From NCBI GenBank assembly GCA_017501345.1, contig JAFVXC010000022.1:1-64000 (forward strand): a DNA stretch of 64,000 nt. The letters run 5' to 3'. This DNA comes from Clostridia bacterium (GTDB taxonomy: Bacteria > Bacillota_A > Clostridia > Oscillospirales > CAG-272). This document shows, piece by piece, positions 7,688 through 16,405 of the stretch. The stretch's first letter is position 1. Each line of letters opens with the position of its first letter. Position numbers and translations under genes: made by a program. The notes under the pieces are model-generated. The model did not search any database, was not told where the DNA came from, and saw nothing but the letters and a program-made list of their open reading frames with translations.

Positions 7688-9022
7688 ATGAAAAAGAAAG
7701 TTTTATTCACCTCAATTCTGACGATCGTGCTTTGCCTTTCTCTGATATCCGGTGCGACTCTTGCCTTGTTTACAAATAAGAGTGAGGTCAACATTGCCGT
7801 GACCTCCGCAAGGGTAAAAATGCTTGCAAGCATTGAGAACTTTACGCTTTACTCGGTCGAAGCCAAAACCGGCGGAAGCATCGTTGACGAGCGCGGCGGA
7901 ACGTACGAATACGTCGAGCGCGCCGATGACAAATTCTTCAACGGCGGAAGCGCGACCCTCAACGGCTCCACAATCACGCTTGATAAGCTCACTCCCGGCG
8001 ATAAGATTTCGTTTGGCCTCAAGGGAACAAACGAAAGCAACGTAACGATCAAATACCGCTACGTCATCGAGTGTGTGGGTGATGCAGAGCTTATGAAGGG
8101 CCTGCTCGTATACGTCAATGGCGTAGCTTATCCTGCCCTCAAGTCCTATACCTCTGCGTGGACTACGCTTGAGGTTGACGGAATCGTCTCCGACGTCGAG
8201 ATCGCCGTCGAGCTCCCTGTTAAGGCAGGCAACGAATACCAGGAAAAAACCACTTCCATCAATGTCTCCATCGAAGCGGTTCAGGGCAACGCTATCGCGG
8301 AGGATGCCCCGACAGTCATTTATTACGATGAGAATGGCGAATCCTACTATGCACTCGTTATGGATGAAGCAGGCTTTCTGAAAGCAATCGCCACAGGTGG
8401 GCGTATCGAGTTGGGGGCGAATATCGCCTTGAGCGGTGAATCCACCGTCCTCTCGAAGGATGCAAAGATCAATTTGAACGGATATACGCTGTCTGCTACC
8501 CGTCCGTACAATGAATCGAACGACAATGCCAACGCTGTGTTGGCCGTTTCCGGCGCAAGCCTTGAGATCATCGGTGACGGTGAAATCAACAACAACGGAT
8601 ACTGCGCGCTTCTTCTGACTGACGGTGCAAAGGTAACGATCGAAAGCGGTACGTTCATTGCAGATACTTCCGCGATCTACGTGCAAAGCGGTGAGCTTTT
8701 CATCAAGGACGGCTTTTATCAGGCTCGAAGCGCAACGAGTCCTGTTCCGGACTTCACGAGAACCTGGGAAGGACAAACGTATATAATGTACCTTGCCGCT
8801 GTTATAAATTGCAGCAAGGGAGCTTATATCAACTATTGCGATGGCAACTTTGATGAAGCATGGGCAAACGTTGATATTAGTGGCGGTATTTTTGTGAATG
8901 AAGATCCTTCCAACCTGTATGAAGGATGGATCATTAACGAATCTCACCTCATTGACGGCTACAAGGTAGTACGCTCAGAGCAGGCAAACGGAGACGCCTG
9001 GTACTCCGTTGTACCCGAATAA
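7688..9022 (+). CDS. Secreted surface protein 1: SipW-cognate signal peptide, TasA-like N-domain and beta-helix C-domain
   Basis: 444 residues. Residues 1-30 (MKKKVLFTSILTIVLCLSLI then SGATLALFTNKSEV) are a SipW-cognate class signal peptide, of the type processed by SipW signal peptidases and found on TasA/camelysin fibre proteins. Residues about 30-200 contain LTPGDKISFGLKGTNESNVTIKYRY, here cited as spanning the TasA-like 'PGD' region. The C-terminal part is strand-rich with repeated short turns (NLNGYTLSAT, LEIIGDGEI, VTIESGTFIA, VDISGGIFV), like a right-handed beta helix. No LPxTG or lipobox is seen. The start has AGAAAGGA upstream. It is the first gene behind the invertible promoter. No SipW peptidase gene lies in this window. 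Whether it forms fibres is unknown. Confidence 0.8.
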   Translation: MKKKVLFTSILTIVLCLSLISGATLALFTNKSEVNIAVTSARVKMLASIENFTLYSVEAKTGGSIVDERGGTYEYVERADDKFFNGGSATLNGSTITLDKLTPGDKISFGLKGTNESNVTIKYRYVIECVGDAELMKGLLVYVNGVAYPALKSYTSAWTTLEVDGIVSDVEIAVELPVKAGNEYQEKTTSINVSIEAVQGNAIAEDAPTVIYYDENGESYYALVMDEAGFLKAIATGGRIELGANIALSGESTVLSKDAKINLNGYTLSATRPYNESNDNANAVLAVSGASLEIIGDGEINNNGYCALLLTDGAKVTIESGTFIADTSAIYVQSGELFIKDGFYQARSATSPVPDFTRTWEGQTYIMYLAAVINCSKGAYINYCDGNFDEAWANVDISGGIFVNEDPSNLYEGWIINESHLIDGYKVVRSEQANGDAWYSVVPE

Positions 9023-9121
9023 TAAACGCACTCGATCAAACATCGATTCACATTTAACACCAGCGAGCGACGCAGACGAGGATTCTCTTTTCAATATTGC
9101 TCGCAGAAAGGATTACCCGAA

Positions 9122-10381
9122 ATGAAAAAGAAAGTTTTATTCACCTCAATTCTGACGATCGTGCTTTGCCTTTGTCTGATATCCGGCGCGTCCTTTGCTC
9201 TGTTTACGAGCAAGAGCGAATTCAACATTGCCGTGACTGCCGCAAAGGTAAAAATGCTTGCAAGCGTCAATAACTTAAAGCTTTACTCGGTCGAAGCAAC
9301 AACCGGTGGAAGCATCGTTGATGAGCGCGGCGGAACGTATGAATACGTCGAGCGCGCCGATGACAAATTCTTCAACGGCGGAAGCGCGACCCTCAACGGC
9401 TCCACGATCACGCTTGACAAGGTCACTCCCGGCGATAAGATTGCGTTTGGTCTCAAGGGAACGAACGAAAGCAACGTAACCATCAAGTACCGCTACATCA
9501 TCGAGTGTGCGGGCGACGTTGAGCTTATGAAGGGCCTGATCGTATACGTCAACGGCGTTGCTTACCCCGCTCTCAAGTCCTACACCTCTGCGTGGACCAC
9601 GCTTGAGGTTGACGGAATCGTCTCCGACGTCGAGATCGCCGTCGAGCTCCCTGTTAAGGCAGGCAACGAATACCAGGAAAAAACCACTTCCATCAATGTC
9701 TCCATCGAAGCAGTTCAGGGCAACGCCGACGTAAACGGTGCTCAGCCTATCTATCAGCTTCTCGACGGAAAGACCGAGCTTACCGATCTTACCGTTCAGG
9801 ATACCGTGATCAATTACGGCACCGTTGAGCTGATTGGCGGTATCTACGACGTTGACACCTATGGCTTTGAGAACTACGGCACTGCAACGGTTACCGATGC
9901 AGTGATAAGCGCAGGTAATGCCTCGAACTACGGCTTCATCGGCAGAGGCGCGAACTCCGTGACCGTTTTGGAAAATGTCGAGCTCAATTCCAAGGGTGGT
10001 GGCATTGGCATTGCGGATGGCGCAAAAGCAACCTTCACCTCGGGCTCGGTATACGTCGACACCGCATCCACCTCCGGAAGATACATATTCTATGTTGAAG
10101 GCGCAGGATCTGAGCTCACCATCGAAGGTGGCACCTTCTCCTGGGACAAGAATGATAACCAGAAGAGAGCCTACGTTTACGCAGGTGCCGGCACGACAGT
10201 TACCATCACGGGTGGCACCTTCGGTAAGGCCTCCACGCGTAGCGGCTACACAGACGGACTCCTCGGCAGCGGAACCATTATCATCAAGGGCGGAACCTTC
10301 GGCTTCGATCCCTCAAAGTGGGTCGCTGAGGGCTATGAGGCTGTCAAGACCAACGGTGTTTGGGTCGTTTCCGCTAAATAA
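9122..10381 (+). CDS. Secreted surface protein 2: paralogue with shared N-terminus and different beta-helix C-domain
   Basis: 419 residues. The first roughly 205 residues are nearly identical to the gene upstream (same signal peptide, same TTGGSIVDERGGTYEY, same VEIAVELPVKAGNEY block), while the rest differs. The C-domain has repeated short motifs (VELIGGIYDV, ELTIEGGTF, TVTITGGTF, TIIIKGGTF) typical of a right-handed parallel beta helix and ends in GYEAVKTNGVWVVSAK, a capping-like tail also recognisable in paralogue 1 (GYKVV...WYSVV). The ribosome site and leader (AGAAAGGATTACCC) are copied too. It lies 99 bp after gene 1 without a terminator between, so it should be co-transcribed from the invertible promoter. 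Role unknown; adhesion or matrix formation is inference. Confidence 0.8.
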   Translation: MKKKVLFTSILTIVLCLCLISGASFALFTSKSEFNIAVTAAKVKMLASVNNLKLYSVEATTGGSIVDERGGTYEYVERADDKFFNGGSATLNGSTITLDKVTPGDKIAFGLKGTNESNVTIKYRYIIECAGDVELMKGLIVYVNGVAYPALKSYTSAWTTLEVDGIVSDVEIAVELPVKAGNEYQEKTTSINVSIEAVQGNADVNGAQPIYQLLDGKTELTDLTVQDTVINYGTVELIGGIYDVDTYGFENYGTATVTDAVISAGNASNYGFIGRGANSVTVLENVELNSKGGGIGIADGAKATFTSGSVYVDTASTSGRYIFYVEGAGSELTIEGGTFSWDKNDNQKRAYVYAGAGTTVTITGGTFGKASTRSGYTDGLLGSGTIIIKGGTFGFDPSKWVAEGYEAVKTNGVWVVSAK

Positions 10382-10474
10382 TATTTTTCTTTGAGTGCGT
10401 TTTTTCGAGCGTGAATCGTAAACACTCTCCGTTCCTCACTTCGGAGAGCTCGTAAACGATCCACAATCGAAAAT

Positions 10475-10508
10475 GGGGCGAGTCAATTCGTTGACTCGCC
10501 CCTCTTTT
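10475..10508 (+). terminator. Terminator of the phase-variable operon
   Basis: Perfect 12-bp stem GGGGCGAGTCAA / TTGACTCGCCCC with a TTCG tetraloop, then TCTTTT. It ends the surface-protein transcript just before the convergent radical SAM gene. Confidence 0.93.
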
Positions 10509-10530
10509 ATTGGAAGCCCTTCCCCTCGGT

Positions 10531-11496
10531 TTACTGAAAGCACTTCCCTTGCCAAAGGTCATTTTCATAGAGATATTTATCGATATCATTCAGCACAGTC
10601 GTTTTTCGCGTGCTCCACATCGGCGCGAGGAGCGTCTCCTGCATTCCGTCCCCCGTCAATCTTCCGATCACGGTTTCGGGGGGCAGGAGGCAAAGAGAGC
10701 GGGCAACGAGCGATATATAGCGCTCGCGTTCGAGCGGGCAATATTCCCCGCTTTCGTATTCCCGCGCAAGAGCCGTACCCTTGATCACGTGCAAGAGGTG
10801 GAGCTTGACCTCGTCGGGGCGAAGCCGTGCGACCGCCTTGACGGTCTCAAGCATCATTTCGTCGTCCTCCCCGGGTAGTCCGAGGATGATATGGACGCCG
10901 ATCCGAATTCTCCCACCCGCCGCACGCAGGCGACTGTATCCCTCAAGGAACGCCGCAAAGTCGTGTCCTCGGTTGATGCGGCGCGCCGTCTCGTCATTTG
11001 ACGACTGAAGCCCGAGCTCTACTGTCAGGACAGTGCGATCAGAAAGCTCTGCAAGATATCGGGCAACATCCTCTTCGATTGCGTCGGCGCGCGTGCCGAT
11101 ATTCATACCGACCACGTTCGGAAAGGACAATGCCTCCTCATATTTCTCCCGCAAAACGGGAAGAGGCGCATAGGTATTCGTATGCGCCTGAAAATATGGG
11201 ATGCACCGTTCGGTGCTCCATTTGTGACCGAGCTTCTCTCTCGTAATACGGTACTGCTCCGAGAGCGGGAGCAACGGACTTTCTGCAAAGTCTCCGCTTC
11301 CTCGTCCCGAGCAATAGGTACATCCGCCGACACCGCAGGTCCCGTCAATATTCGGACAGGTAAAGCCCGCATCAAGGGGGATCTTGGCGCACTTGCCGCC
11401 GAAGGTCTTCTTCAACCAGTAGTCGTAGGAATAGTACCGCTTATTGCTGTCGCTGTGCGGAAAGGGATTTCGGTCCTTTTGCGTAAGCCTTGCCAT
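10531..11496 (-). CDS. Radical SAM protein, TIGR01212/YtqA family
   Basis: A 321-residue radical SAM enzyme. The N-terminus has YYSYDYWLKKTFGGKCAKI, then CPNIDGTCGVGGCTYC, the extended cysteine arrangement of the YtqA/YhcC family, which coordinates the 4Fe-4S cluster that cleaves S-adenosylmethionine. GLPGEDDEMMLETVKAV lies in the barrel. The family's substrate is not firmly established. I start at the ATG at 11496, whose first base is the last base of the preceding aminotransferase stop (TAATG), implying translational coupling. The open frame upstream of it is overlapping leader only. Confidence 0.85.
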   Translation of the reverse strand: MARLTQKDRNPFPHSDSNKRYYSYDYWLKKTFGGKCAKIPLDAGFTCPNIDGTCGVGGCTYCSGRGSGDFAESPLLPLSEQYRITREKLGHKWSTERCIPYFQAHTNTYAPLPVLREKYEEALSFPNVVGMNIGTRADAIEEDVARYLAELSDRTVLTVELGLQSSNDETARRINRGHDFAAFLEGYSRLRAAGGRIRIGVHIILGLPGEDDEMMLETVKAVARLRPDEVKLHLLHVIKGTALAREYESGEYCPLERERYISLVARSLCLLPPETVIGRLTGDGMQETLLAPMWSTRKTTVLNDIDKYLYENDLWQGKCFQ

Positions 11497-12788
11497 TACT
11501 TCTCTTCGAGGAGCTTCTCTACCGCCGCGAGCTTCACGCAAGCGGTCAGAATGCACATCGCGGTGCGAAGATCTCCGTCGGAGGGATAGGTCGGAGCGAT
11601 TCGGATGTTCGAATCGTGTACATCGTTTCCGTAGGGGTAGGTCGCGCCAACCGTGGTCAGGGTTACGCCCGCTTCCTTTGCGAGCTGATAGGTGCGCTTC
11701 GCACAACCGTCAAGAGTATACAGACTAATAAAATACCCACCGCGCGGCTTCGTCCAATGCGCCGCGCCCGTACCGCCGAGCTCGGACTCAAGCACCTCGA
11801 GGACGATATCAAACTTCGGTCGGATCACCTCTGCGAGATCGCGCATATGCTTGCGGATGTTCTCTGCATCGCCCTTGAAATAACGGACGTGACGGATCTG
11901 ATTCAGCTTATCGTAGCTGATGCATTGCGCCGAGAGGATCGGACGGATCTGATCAAGGTTCTTTTCGGATGCCGCAAAGATCGCCACACCGGAGCCCGGG
12001 AAGGTGATCTTGGAGGTCGATGCGAAGAAGAATACGCGATCCTCCGTGCCGTACTTCTGACAAAGCTCGTAGACGTTTGCAAGATGATCGACGCCCTCCG
12101 GATAGAAGAGGTCGTGCACGCAATATGCGTTATCCCAGAAGATGCGGAAGTCGTTTGCCGCCGTCTTCATTTTTGCAAGGCGTTCGACAGTTTCGTCAGA
12201 ATAGGTGATACCGTCGGGGTTCGAGTACTTCGGGCAGCACCAGATGCCCTTCACCGAGGGATCGGATGCAGCAAGACGCTCGACCGCGTCCATATCGGGG
12301 CCCGTAGGAGTCATCTCAACCGTCAGCATTTCAATGCCGAGGGACTGACAGATGGCAAAATGACGGTCATAACCGGGGGCGGGGCAAATAAACTTCGGAT
12401 TCTGCCCGCACCAAGGCTTTTCACTTCCGTACACGCCGTACAGCATTGCACGTGCGACCGCATCGTACATCAACGTCAAGGAGGAGTTACCGCCGACGAA
12501 GATCTGATGCTCGGGAATGTCGAGCAGCTCGGAAAAGAGCTTCTTCGCCTCCGGAACGCCCTCGAGAAGACCGTAATTGCGGTAATCAACGCCGTTCTTC
12601 GAGCGGCAATCTGCGCTTGTCGAAATGCAGGTCAGCATATCGGTCATCATATCGAGCTGAGCATTTCCCGGCTTTCCGCGGGAAAGATCAAGGTCGATAT
12701 GCAGAACCTTATACGCCTCATATTTTGCCTGAAGCTCTTCCTTAAGCTCAAGGAGCTCCTCACGCGACAATTTTTCGTAGCTGTTCAT
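11496..12788 (-). CDS. PLP-dependent aminotransferase (aspartate aminotransferase-like, class Ic type)
   Basis: A 430-residue fold-type I PLP enzyme. [13 protein letters not shown] at the N-terminus, the segment with [12 protein letters not shown] and DNAYCVHDL, and the Schiff-base lysine in [11 protein letters not shown] are all visible, as is a C-terminal RIAPTYP that positions the substrate-carboxylate arginine. This pattern fits the long 'Ic' aspartate aminotransferase group (Pfam Asp_aminotransf). Substrate specificity cannot be read from the sequence. It has its own promoter and ribosome site (GAAAGGA) and overlaps the downstream radical SAM gene by one base. Confidence 0.85.
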   Translation of the reverse strand: MNSYEKLSREELLELKEELQAKYEAYKVLHIDLDLSRGKPGNAQLDMMTDMLTCISTSADCRSKNGVDYRNYGLLEGVPEAKKLFSELLDIPEHQIFVGGNSSLTLMYDAVARAMLYGVYGSEKPWCGQNPKFICPAPGYDRHFAICQSLGIEMLTVEMTPTGPDMDAVERLAASDPSVKGIWCCPKYSNPDGITYSDETVERLAKMKTAANDFRIFWDNAYCVHDLFYPEGVDHLANVYELCQKYGTEDRVFFFASTSKITFPGSGVAIFAASEKNLDQIRPILSAQCISYDKLNQIRHVRYFKGDAENIRKHMRDLAEVIRPKFDIVLEVLESELGGTGAAHWTKPRGGYFISLYTLDGCAKRTYQLAKEAGVTLTTVGATYPYGNDVHDSNIRIAPTYPSDGDLRTAMCILTACVKLAAVEKLLEEK

Positions 12789-12864
12789 AAAATGAAATCC
12801 TTTCTCACGGCATTTCGGTCGATTCCTATATACGACAAAAAAGCCCTCTCTTTACAATGCTTGT

Positions 12865-12893
12865 ATTATATCACACCACAAAGTAAAAATCAA
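12865..12893 (-). promoter_or_regulatory. Promoter of the aminotransferase-radical SAM operon
   Basis: Minus-strand TTGATT, 17-bp spacer containing TGTGG, TATAAT, about 80-100 bp before the ATG. It lies between the arms of an inverted repeat (AAAGCCCT / AGGGCTTTTT), which may also serve as terminator for the upstream helicase gene. Confidence 0.75.
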
Positions 12894-12957
12894 GGGCTTT
12901 TTCAAAATTAAATTCGTATTTTTGAATGATTCTTTCGTCTTTCATTCGGAATTTTTG

Positions 12958-15423
12958 TTATTTTTGTGCTTTTCCCCAGAATCTGCGCAGGATTTCTGCA
13001 AGAGACGCCGAATTTCCTGCATATTGAAGCCCTTCCCAATGGGGTGGGAACAAGGTTCTGTACAAGGGCTGTGCATAGCGGTCGTCGATGAGAACGATCA
13101 CCCCCTCGTCACGGTCGGTACGGATCACGCGCCCCGCCGCCTGGAGAACGCGATTCATCCCCGGGAAGGTATATGCATAGTCGTATCCGCGCTCGCATTT
13201 GTTCTCGTAATAGTCCCTGAGGATATTTCCCTCCTCCGAAAGTCCCGCAAGACCGACGCCGACGATCACGCTTCCGATCAGCCGCCCGCCGGGTAGGTCG
13301 ACGCCCTCGGAGAAGGAGCCTCCGAGCACACAGAAGCCAACGCGAAGCTTACCGTCGTCACAGAAGGCATCGAGAAACTCGTCTCGCTCCGACGGAGTCA
13401 TTCCCCGCTTCTGAAGGATCAGACGTACCCTCGGATATTTCTGCGTAAAGGCACGCGCGACCTCAGAAAGATAGGCGTAGGACGGAAAATAAACAATATA
13501 ATTCCCCGCCTTGCCCGACACCGTAGCCGCAATCAAAGATGCGATCCGCCGATAGGATGCGCTGCGATCCTCAAAGCGCGTCGAGACTGCATCACACACG
13601 GCAACACAGAGGTTTTCGCGCGGGAAAGGCGACGGAAGCGAGATCGTCACGGACTTCTTCGTGCCGCCGAGCAGATCGGTAAAATAGTCAAGCGGCGTGA
13701 GCGTCGCAGAAAAGACCACCGAGGCTCTCGCTCTTGAGAGGCATTCGTCGAGCACCGCCGAGGGATCAAGGCAGAAAAGCCTCACCTCAATATCACCACC
13801 GCGCACACGAACCATCGTGAGGAACTTTTCATCGTAATAGCCACGCAGAAGTCGATAGGTGCGAAGCTCGGAGAGCAGGTCGTCGATCTCGCCTTTCAAT
13901 TCCGAGCGGTGCGCAATACGCTGCCAATCCTTGAGAGACGCGACCGTCTTTTCGAGAAGGACGTCAAGAAAGCGAGGTGCCTCCCTGCTCATCCAGAAGC
14001 CCGTCTCCTCGCCGTCAGTCGTATGCGTAAGCGTATCCGAGCATAGCGACTTCAGGTCATCAAAGCCCGAAAGCAGGCGATTCAGCGTCTCCTTCAGTAC
14101 GGCCTCTCCGTCGGGGATCCTTCCGAGAAGCCCCTTGACGTCGCGCTGATGCAGGCTTGCCGAGTACATATCCCTTGCACGGTCGGCAAGATTGTGACCC
14201 TCGTCGATGAGGAAGGCGTATTGACCGTCGACGGTTCGCTCCTCACCGAAATAGCGGCGGAAGTACACCCTCGGATCGAATACGTAATTATAGTCACAGA
14301 TCACAATATCGCACTTTTCGGATAGATCGAGCGAAAGCTCGTAAGGGCAGACTCCGTATTCCCGCGCCGTCTCAAGGATCGATGCACGGGTGTATCCGCT
14401 TTGCTTTGAGAGCAGCGAAAGGATCGCTGCGGGAGCACGCTCATAATAGCCGTCCGCGTACGGACAATCGAATGGATTACAGTGATTCCTCCCTGCCCCT
14501 TTTTCCTTTTCGCAGAGACAGACCTGCTCCTTTGCGGAAATGATGCAGGTTCGCAGTCGAGCGCCTGCGTGATAAAGCTTTCCTGCCGCAGAAAATGCCT
14601 CTCGGCGCGTGCTTGCCTTCGCCGTGAGATAGAAGATCTTATCGATATAACCGCTACCGAGCGCGCGGACCGCCGGATATAGCGTCGAGATCGTTTTCCC
14701 GATCCCCGTCGGTGCCTGCGCAAAGAGGCGTCCCCCTCGCCTTACAGTTCGGTAGACCGAACGGATCAGCTCCTCCTGTCCCTCCCGAAGTCCGCTGTAC
14801 GGAAATGCGACCTCTCCCGCCTTCGGCACGGTCAGGGTTCGGTGTCTTACGAGAAAATCGGTGGTAGGCCGCGCAAGGCGGAGAAGCTCGGAGAGCGAAT
14901 CGCTGAGCCGCTGTACCGTACACGATTCCCGATTGGAAAACAGACGTGAGCCGTCCGAATGCACGGTCACGGTCGACAGCTCGATCTCCTCCTCCCCGAC
15001 GGAAAGCGCGTAAAGCGCGGCGAGAGCGTGAGATTCCGCCCGAAAGCGCGCACGAAAACGACCGCCCGCGTCATATCCGCCCGTCGGCAGGAGCATATAA
15101 AGAACGGTTTTCTGTCCCTCGGCAAGGGAAACACCGTCAATGCGGCCCGACAGATGCACAGAGTACGGTGAGAGTGCCTCTTCAGATTCGGAGAAGGTTT
15201 CGGCAACGGTTTCTCCAGGCTCGATCGTGACAGCGTATGACACCGCTACATCGCTTCGGAAGCCTGCTTCCGAGCCGTACGCCTCGAGAAAACGAGCGCG
15301 GGCAGAGGCAGATACGCGCGGAGCCGACGAAAAGCCCGAGCGGATATCACCTAAAGGATATGCGATTTGTGCAAGCTCCGACACAGACAGCGCGATGCCA
15401 CCCGATTCCTTATGAAAATTCAT
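12958..15423 (-). CDS. DinG/Rad3 (XPD)-like Fe-S DNA helicase with an N-terminal nuclease-like domain
   Basis: 821 residues. The C-terminal roughly 600 residues form a superfamily 2 Rad3/DinG helicase. Walker A is APTGIGKTIS, the DEAH-type box is LIDEGHNLADRA, and motif VI is LQAAGRVIRTDRD. Cysteines in VCLCEKEKG, NHCNPFDCPYADGYY and later VCPYELS fit the 4Fe-4S domain. Residues about 85-175 align by pattern to the PD-(D/E)XK domain usually fused here (LSGRIDGV), but the expected ExK is replaced by a hydrophobic run (TVLYMLLPTGGY). So nuclease activity is probably lost. I use the ATG at 15423, behind AAAGGAGGCGAGGA, rather than an ATG 36 bp upstream. Likely role: resolving unusual DNA structures in repair or replication. 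Confidence 0.85.
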   Translation of the reverse strand: MNFHKESGGIALSVSELAQIAYPLGDIRSGFSSAPRVSASARARFLEAYGSEAGFRSDVAVSYAVTIEPGETVAETFSESEEALSPYSVHLSGRIDGVSLAEGQKTVLYMLLPTGGYDAGGRFRARFRAESHALAALYALSVGEEEIELSTVTVHSDGSRLFSNRESCTVQRLSDSLSELLRLARPTTDFLVRHRTLTVPKAGEVAFPYSGLREGQEELIRSVYRTVRRGGRLFAQAPTGIGKTISTLYPAVRALGSGYIDKIFYLTAKASTRREAFSAAGKLYHAGARLRTCIISAKEQVCLCEKEKGAGRNHCNPFDCPYADGYYERAPAAILSLLSKQSGYTRASILETAREYGVCPYELSLDLSEKCDIVICDYNYVFDPRVYFRRYFGEERTVDGQYAFLIDEGHNLADRARDMYSASLHQRDVKGLLGRIPDGEAVLKETLNRLLSGFDDLKSLCSDTLTHTTDGEETGFWMSREAPRFLDVLLEKTVASLKDWQRIAHRSELKGEIDDLLSELRTYRLLRGYYDEKFLTMVRVRGGDIEVRLFCLDPSAVLDECLSRARASVVFSATLTPLDYFTDLLGGTKKSVTISLPSPFPRENLCVAVCDAVSTRFEDRSASYRRIASLIAATVSGKAGNYIVYFPSYAYLSEVARAFTQKYPRVRLILQKRGMTPSERDEFLDAFCDDGKLRVGFCVLGGSFSEGVDLPGGRLIGSVIVGVGLAGLSEEGNILRDYYENKCERGYDYAYTFPGMNRVLQAAGRVIRTDRDEGVIVLIDDRYAQPLYRTLFPPHWEGLQYAGNSASLAEILRRFWGKAQK

Positions 15424-15680
15424 AGCTTTTCCTCGCCTCCTTTCGCGTGATTTCGGCACAAAGCCGCATCGATCTGGAAATTACCAAAAATTTAGGGGTA
15501 CCCTTTTTCGTGCTTTTGGATTATAATGATGGGTACGGGAGAGATTTATTCCGATTTGGGATCTCAGATACAGAATACCGCCCTCCATCCCCTTTTGCCG
15601 CCAAGAAAACAGATAGCGCTACGAGGCACGGGCGAATTCCAAAACTTTTTATGCCGCTGAGCGGCAGAATGGAGATTATT

Positions 15681-16298
15681 ATGGAACTGATACGAATCAG
15701 TAAAAACAAGATCAAGATTATGCTCGACGCGGGAGATATGTCCGCGTACGATCTACCGACCGAAGGTATCGATTACTGCGAAAGCGCCGTAAGAGAGGCA
15801 TTCCGCGCGGTACTGAAGGATGCTGGCCGCAAAACCGGTATGGATTTTTCGGACAGTCGGCTGTCGATCCAGCTCTACCCATCAAGAGGCGGCGGATGCG
15901 AAATGTTCGTAACGCGTACGAATGACCGCCCCGAGCCCCTCGGCGAGGAGAAGCAGAGAGAAGGAGACGTCTATGCGGCCCAAGAGCTGTCTGCGGACGT
16001 GCGAAGCAACGAAAAGCACCCGAGGTGGGAGCGGTCCGAGGCATTCGGATTTGAATCGATGACCTGGCTGCTCACGGTCTGCAGACGGTTGAAGCGGATC
16101 GGATTTTCGGGTAGCAGTGCGGCATTTCACGACGAAAGCGGAAGGTGCTTTCTTCTGATCGAAGCTCCCACAAGCATTCGCCCGCTTATCATCGAATACG
16201 GAACACCCGAAAGCCCTGAGGCAGTGCGTCTTTACATAAGTGAGCACGGCAGTACGATCTGTCCGAGACGTGCGGTGGAATTGCTCGGAGACTATTGA
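15681..16298 (+). CDS. mecA: Adaptor protein MecA
   Basis: 205 residues. The N-terminus MELIRISKNKIKIMLDAGDM matches MecA, the adaptor that delivers substrates to ClpC-ClpP. An acidic, variable linker with many E, R and D residues (about 80-120) leads to a C-terminal ClpC-binding domain (FESMTWLLTVCRRL, later PLIIEYGTPE). In Bacillus it targets ComK; here only the adaptor role is claimed. The open frame extends 234 bp upstream, but GGAG followed 6 nt later by ATG at 15681 and the match of the family N-terminus decide this start. It is divergent from the helicase gene. Confidence 0.82.
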   Translation: MELIRISKNKIKIMLDAGDMSAYDLPTEGIDYCESAVREAFRAVLKDAGRKTGMDFSDSRLSIQLYPSRGGGCEMFVTRTNDRPEPLGEEKQREGDVYAAQELSADVRSNEKHPRWERSEAFGFESMTWLLTVCRRLKRIGFSGSSAAFHDESGRCFLLIEAPTSIRPLIIEYGTPESPEAVRLYISEHGSTICPRRAVELLGDY

Positions 16299-16340
16299 CG
16301 CGTCATAGCGCAAATTGTCCGCGTTTTTTCAGCGATATAC

Positions 16341-16369
16341 TTGCAAAACGGGTGGTTTTGTGGTATCAT
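16341..16369 (+). promoter_or_regulatory. Promoter of the uracil-DNA glycosylase gene
   Basis: TTGCAA, 17-bp spacer ending in TTGTGG, TATCAT, about 37 bp before the ATG at 16406. Confidence 0.7.
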
Positions 16370-16405
16370 TATCCTAATAGAAACGAAAGGTCGGTGAACC
16401 GAAGG

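Noticed and set aside
7712..8947. A 411-codon minus-strand frame opposite the first secreted protein
   Set aside because: The plus strand has the signal peptide and ribosome site, and only that frame is conserved in the paralogue.
11490..12911. A 470-codon plus-strand frame opposite the aminotransferase
   Set aside because: Antisense to a clear PLP enzyme, low-complexity composition, no start signal.
15499..15527. Promoter for mecA with TATAAT at 15522
   Set aside because: The -35 position (TACCCT) does not match; too weak to report as a feature.
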